In this document: positions 61,363 through 64,000 of the stretch, piece by piece
How the letters are laid out: each line of letters starts with the position of its first letter
Position numbering within the stretch: position 1 is the stretch's first letter
Source: Bacteroidales bacterium
GTDB taxonomy: Bacteria > Bacteroidota > Bacteroidia > Bacteroidales > Bacteroidaceae
Direction: 5' to 3'
DNA length: 64,000 bases
Assembly: GCA_004557035.1 (NCBI GenBank)
Contig: SFFB01000005.1
Span: forward strand, 1-64,000
Notes under the pieces: model-generated
Database searches by the model: none
The model's input: the letters and a program-made list of their open reading frames with translations, nothing else
What the model was told of the DNA's origin: nothing
Position numbers and translations under genes: made by a program

Positions 61363-62328
61363 ATGAAAAAGAGAGTGTTTTATCACAGGGAGAACAAAGA
61401 GTATATGAAAACAAAACAGCAAGAACCTCAGAGTTGTGACCCGAGACTGCCGGAGGGACAGAGGGATGAACGCGTCAACGAAGCAGACCACTTCGATTTG
61501 TCGGGCTATGCGCCGAACCGCGAGCGCCGTCTGATTTTGGAGTGCCCTGTGGCCGGTATTCATTTTCACGACATCGGCGAAATCTGGGACGAACTTTATG
61601 TGGGAGCAAAACTCGCCCTCGTGCGCGAACCGTTCAACCCTCACGACCGCTATGCAGTGGCCGTGGCTTTGGCCGACGACTATCTCACACCGGACACTTT
61701 CGACTTCGACTTCATTTTGGGCTACATTCCGCGCCAACAAAACAGTGTCGTTGCTGCCATACTCGATATGGGATATGCCGATATGCTCGAAGCCGAAATT
61801 TCAGCGCTTAAGCCGTATGGCCCATATAGCGACCGGCTCCACATCCAGGTTTTTCTCAAGAGCAAGGAAACCATTGACAAGCGACTCTATGTGGTCAATT
61901 TTGACGAAGAGGAGTGGAATGACCTGCAAGAAGAACTTATGGCGAAAGGCTATACCTATCAACGCTTGCCCATATTGCTGCCCGACGTGAAGGCCTTTCC
62001 CCGTGCCGGCGACAAGGTGGTGCTCGTGCATCAAGAAGAGGACCAATCGTCCGTCTATCTTATGATGGTCTTGGCCGAAGGCGATGAAGAGTGTCAGCTC
62101 TATCTCACGCATGGCGAAGAGACGGGCTTTGTGGACGACAGCAGGGCTTATGTATTGACCGTCATACAAGGTCCGATTGATTTGACGCTTGATGAAATGG
62201 AGATTTTGGAACCTGACGACCGGGGACAATGCGGACAGAAAGTCTGGCTTTCCAACACTACGACCGAAGCGTTGATGGCCTTATTGCTGAAACGCACACA
62301 GATTGTCATAGAGCCTACCTCACGCTGA
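61363..62328 (+). CDS. HIRAN-domain protein
   Basis: A 321-residue soluble protein (307 if it starts at ATG 61405). A HIRAN domain occupies about 50-165: ECPVAGIHFHDIGEIWDEL, then ALVREPFNPHDRYAVAVAL (split at the conserved N-x-x-D) and ILGYIPRQQNSVVAAILD. HIRAN domains bind DNA 3' ends in HLTF and Rad5 but occur alone in many bacteria, role unknown. The C-terminal half (about 175-320) is unrecognised, acidic and strand-rich. It is divergent from the YARHG operon. Confidence 0.8.
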   Translation: MKKRVFYHRENKEYMKTKQQEPQSCDPRLPEGQRDERVNEADHFDLSGYAPNRERRLILECPVAGIHFHDIGEIWDELYVGAKLALVREPFNPHDRYAVAVALADDYLTPDTFDFDFILGYIPRQQNSVVAAILDMGYADMLEAEISALKPYGPYSDRLHIQVFLKSKETIDKRLYVVNFDEEEWNDLQEELMAKGYTYQRLPILLPDVKAFPRAGDKVVLVHQEEDQSSVYLMMVLAEGDEECQLYLTHGEETGFVDDSRAYVLTVIQGPIDLTLDEMEILEPDDRGQCGQKVWLSNTTTEALMALLLKRTQIVIEPTSR

Positions 62329-62765
62329 GGCCGAATTTCCTTACGCTTTTCAAAACCCGGCGAAAACCGTGCAACTCTACATTACCACGCTTAATTATTC
62401 TGTCTAATAATGTCTTGGCGATGTAGCGTCTGCCGGTCCAACTCTGCACGACTGTGCATTGTTCCGTCTTAGCACTACACAAACGCTTCGCGCGCGCACG
62501 CCTATACCCTTATTGTTGCCTTTTCCCCAATCACACAATCACAGACTTCTAACCACTTGATATATTGTTGCTTGCTGTGATTGAACGCTCCAGTCACGCT
62601 CAGTCACGTTTGGGGAAGTGCGAAAACGAAAAATCCGCTCCGGGCCGATAGGCGTGGAGCGGATTTTGATGGATATGTTGCCGACAGACTTAGGCTGAGA
62701 AACAATTCAGCAAGTGGAAAGATACTTGAACTGAGTGGTCGTGCCTTTGTGTCGGCGCGGTGTGT
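62329..62765. other. Gap between convergent HIRAN and C1B genes
   Basis: No gene or dispersed-repeat copy seen. It contains a terminator at 62630-62667 and a short tandem pair 'cagtcacgct cagtcacgtt' at 62591. Confidence 0.5.
62630..62667. terminator. Bidirectional terminator
   Basis: AAAATCCGCTCC (62630-62641) pairs perfectly with GGAGCGGATTTT (62656-62667). The A-rich left flank gives a good T-run on the minus strand, so it most likely ends the C1B peptidase transcript. Confidence 0.75.
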
Positions 62766-63953
62766 TTACAAACCGAGTTTCTTGGCAATCTTAGAGGGGA
62801 TGGCCTTTTTGTTGATGAGGATGTTCATGGTCTTGTAGGCCACGTAGGGCTTGGACACATACCAGTAGCCGTTGTAGGGACCATATTCGCCCCATGAGTT
62901 TTTCATCATGAAAAATTCTTTGCCGTCCTTGTCTTTGGCCAAGCCATAGATGACCATGCCGTGGTCGTCGGTGGTCTCCCAGTTGTCGTAGGCCAGCTGG
63001 CGCATTTCTTGCGTGATGACTTTTTCGCCTTTAGCGTCTTCGGTCTTCATGCCGTTGCGCTCGTTGGTGCCGGTCCAGCGTGCGGCGTCAGAGCCGGTCT
63101 TGTCGTTGGCCTTTTTCGTGTCGGGCACGGTGGCAATGCCTTGACGGCTGAAGCCTTTTTCGCTCACGTCGGCACCCCAGGCAAAGGTGTAACCATTGCG
63201 AACGGCCTGGTCCATCACTTCCATAAACTCGTCGAGCGGCAGGTTGTAGCTCTCAGCCCAGCGCCAGTTGTCTTGCACCTCAATGATGAATTTTGAGTAG
63301 AAGGGGTGGTGTGTGAAGCTGGTGAGCGAAACGTAGTCGTCGGGGTTCAGGCCGAGCGATTTGGCGAAAGACTGCGGCGTGTAGCTCTTGCCTTTGTAGG
63401 TGAAGGTTTCGGGGAAGGCGCCGAAATAGTTTTCGTAGATGTGGCTCAAGTCTGATTTCCAAGCCGGATTGATGGTCTTTTGCTTGCCTTTGGCCAGAGC
63501 GTTGACGTAGGCCGAAGCCACGGCGTCGAGCTGGTTGAAGTTGAAGAGCGAGTCGCCATAGAGCGTTCCGGTCATGGCCTCCTGCGGCACCATGCCGTAG
63601 TTTTTCAGACAGTAGATGGCATCGTAGAACGAACCGCCCTGCGAGAAGCTCACGTCGCCGTGGGTGCGTACGGCACGGTCGGCACGGTCGAGGTAGGTGT
63701 GGTAAACGAGGAACGACTCGCTCAGGTCATATTCGCCCTTGCCCATACGGAGCAGTTCGGCTTCAAGGAAGCTCAGCGAAGAGAAGGCCCAGCAGGTGCC
63801 GCTCTGGTTCTGGTCTTTGATGGAGGTCACGGGGTTGGCCTTAATCACGGTGAATTGCGCCGTGTCGTTTTTGGCTTCGGCCTTGTCTTGTGCCGTAGCC
63901 GTGGTGGCAGAAAACATCATGACAGATGCTGCCAGAAGGAAAAACTTGTTCAT
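62766..63953 (-). CDS. Exported C1B cysteine peptidase (bleomycin hydrolase/aminopeptidase C-like)
   Basis: A 395-residue papain-fold peptidase. Signal peptide MNKFFLLAASVMMFSATTATA. Active-site Cys54 in QSGTCWAFSSLSFLE; His in TTDDHGMVIYG and Asn in MMKNSWGEYGPYNGYW complete the triad. The large insertion between Cys and His and the overall pattern match the PepC/bleomycin hydrolase branch, but the C-terminus carries the extension KLGL and the protein is exported, unlike cytosolic PepC. It probably trims peptides in the periplasm. Complete within the window; its promoter is beyond or near the right end. Confidence 0.88.
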   Translation of the reverse strand: MNKFFLLAASVMMFSATTATAQDKAEAKNDTAQFTVIKANPVTSIKDQNQSGTCWAFSSLSFLEAELLRMGKGEYDLSESFLVYHTYLDRADRAVRTHGDVSFSQGGSFYDAIYCLKNYGMVPQEAMTGTLYGDSLFNFNQLDAVASAYVNALAKGKQKTINPAWKSDLSHIYENYFGAFPETFTYKGKSYTPQSFAKSLGLNPDDYVSLTSFTHHPFYSKFIIEVQDNWRWAESYNLPLDEFMEVMDQAVRNGYTFAWGADVSEKGFSRQGIATVPDTKKANDKTGSDAARWTGTNERNGMKTEDAKGEKVITQEMRQLAYDNWETTDDHGMVIYGLAKDKDGKEFFMMKNSWGEYGPYNGYWYVSKPYVAYKTMNILINKKAIPSKIAKKLGL

Positions 63954-64000
63954 TGGTGTATAGATGATTTGATGATTTGGTGTCGGTTGGGTGATTTAGG

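Noticed and set aside
61363..62328. Part of a phage-defence island
   Set aside because: Neighbours are envelope genes and a peptidase; no nuclease, integrase or other defence gene is present.

Overview
The window looks like one stretch of chromosome from a Bacteroidales bacterium (Bacteroidota). The evidence is Bacteroidota-type promoters (TAnnTTTG at -7), SusC/SusD proteins, lipoproteins of the LxxC type, a GH97 alpha-glucosidase, YARHG and BACON domains, and secreted proteases with type IX secretion-like C-terminal domains. The DNA is GC-rich for the phylum (by eye, not computed). A gut or oral Prevotellaceae- or Muribaculaceae-like organism would fit, but I cannot fix the family from sequence reading alone.

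Layout. 0.2-1.4 kb: a NahK-like sugar kinase. 2.1-9.4 kb: an apparent operon for a 2-oxoacid:ferredoxin oxidoreductase (ferredoxin, alpha, beta and gamma subunits) with small TPR, membrane and helical genes among the subunits, running on into an acyltransferase and a cell-wall amidase-like protein. 9.6-14.5 kb: two tandem paralogous subtilases with near-identical C-terminal domains. 14.5-20 kb: palindromic repeats, uridine kinase, an HD phosphohydrolase, an LptD-like protein and a BACON lipoprotein. 20.2-27.5 kb: a tight seven-gene operon (YgiQ, PP2C-like, nitrilase, RsmG, metallo-hydrolase, DPP III, rubredoxin). 27.6-30.7 kb: SprT-like protein, glutamate dehydrogenase and a hypothetical gene. 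30.8-38.3 kb: a TonB receptor, a clostripain-type lipoprotein, an FtsB/DivIC-like protein, two small envelope proteins and a DPP IV-type peptidase.

38.7-54.9 kb is a starch utilisation (sus) locus in classical order: susR diverging from susA, then susB-C-D-E-F. Terminators and promoters suggest susA and susB-F are separate transcripts, as known for Bacteroides thetaiotaomicron. The susG position holds a different, smaller GH13 amylase behind a terminator, with no lipobox and a C-terminus resembling a short type IX signal. Starch would be bound by SusDEF, imported by SusC and cut in the periplasm by SusA and SusB. 55-58.7 kb holds a GH53 galactanase and a GH2 beta-galactosidase, a galactan pair without its own SusC/D. 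After tRNA-Ser(UGA) come an envelope cluster (YARHG, M15 peptidase, an extreme Asp/Glu/Tyr protein), a HIRAN-domain protein and a C1B peptidase.

No phage, insertion sequence, CRISPR array or defence island was seen. The least explained material is intergenic: (i) a dispersed element of about 250 bp with a 38-nt near-palindrome, present in opposite orientations at 12.0 and 29.9 kb with weaker relatives elsewhere; (ii) a second palindromic family forming a large inverted repeat at 14.65-14.86 kb; and (iii) tracts of 'agactcttagtc'-like words just upstream of three genes.
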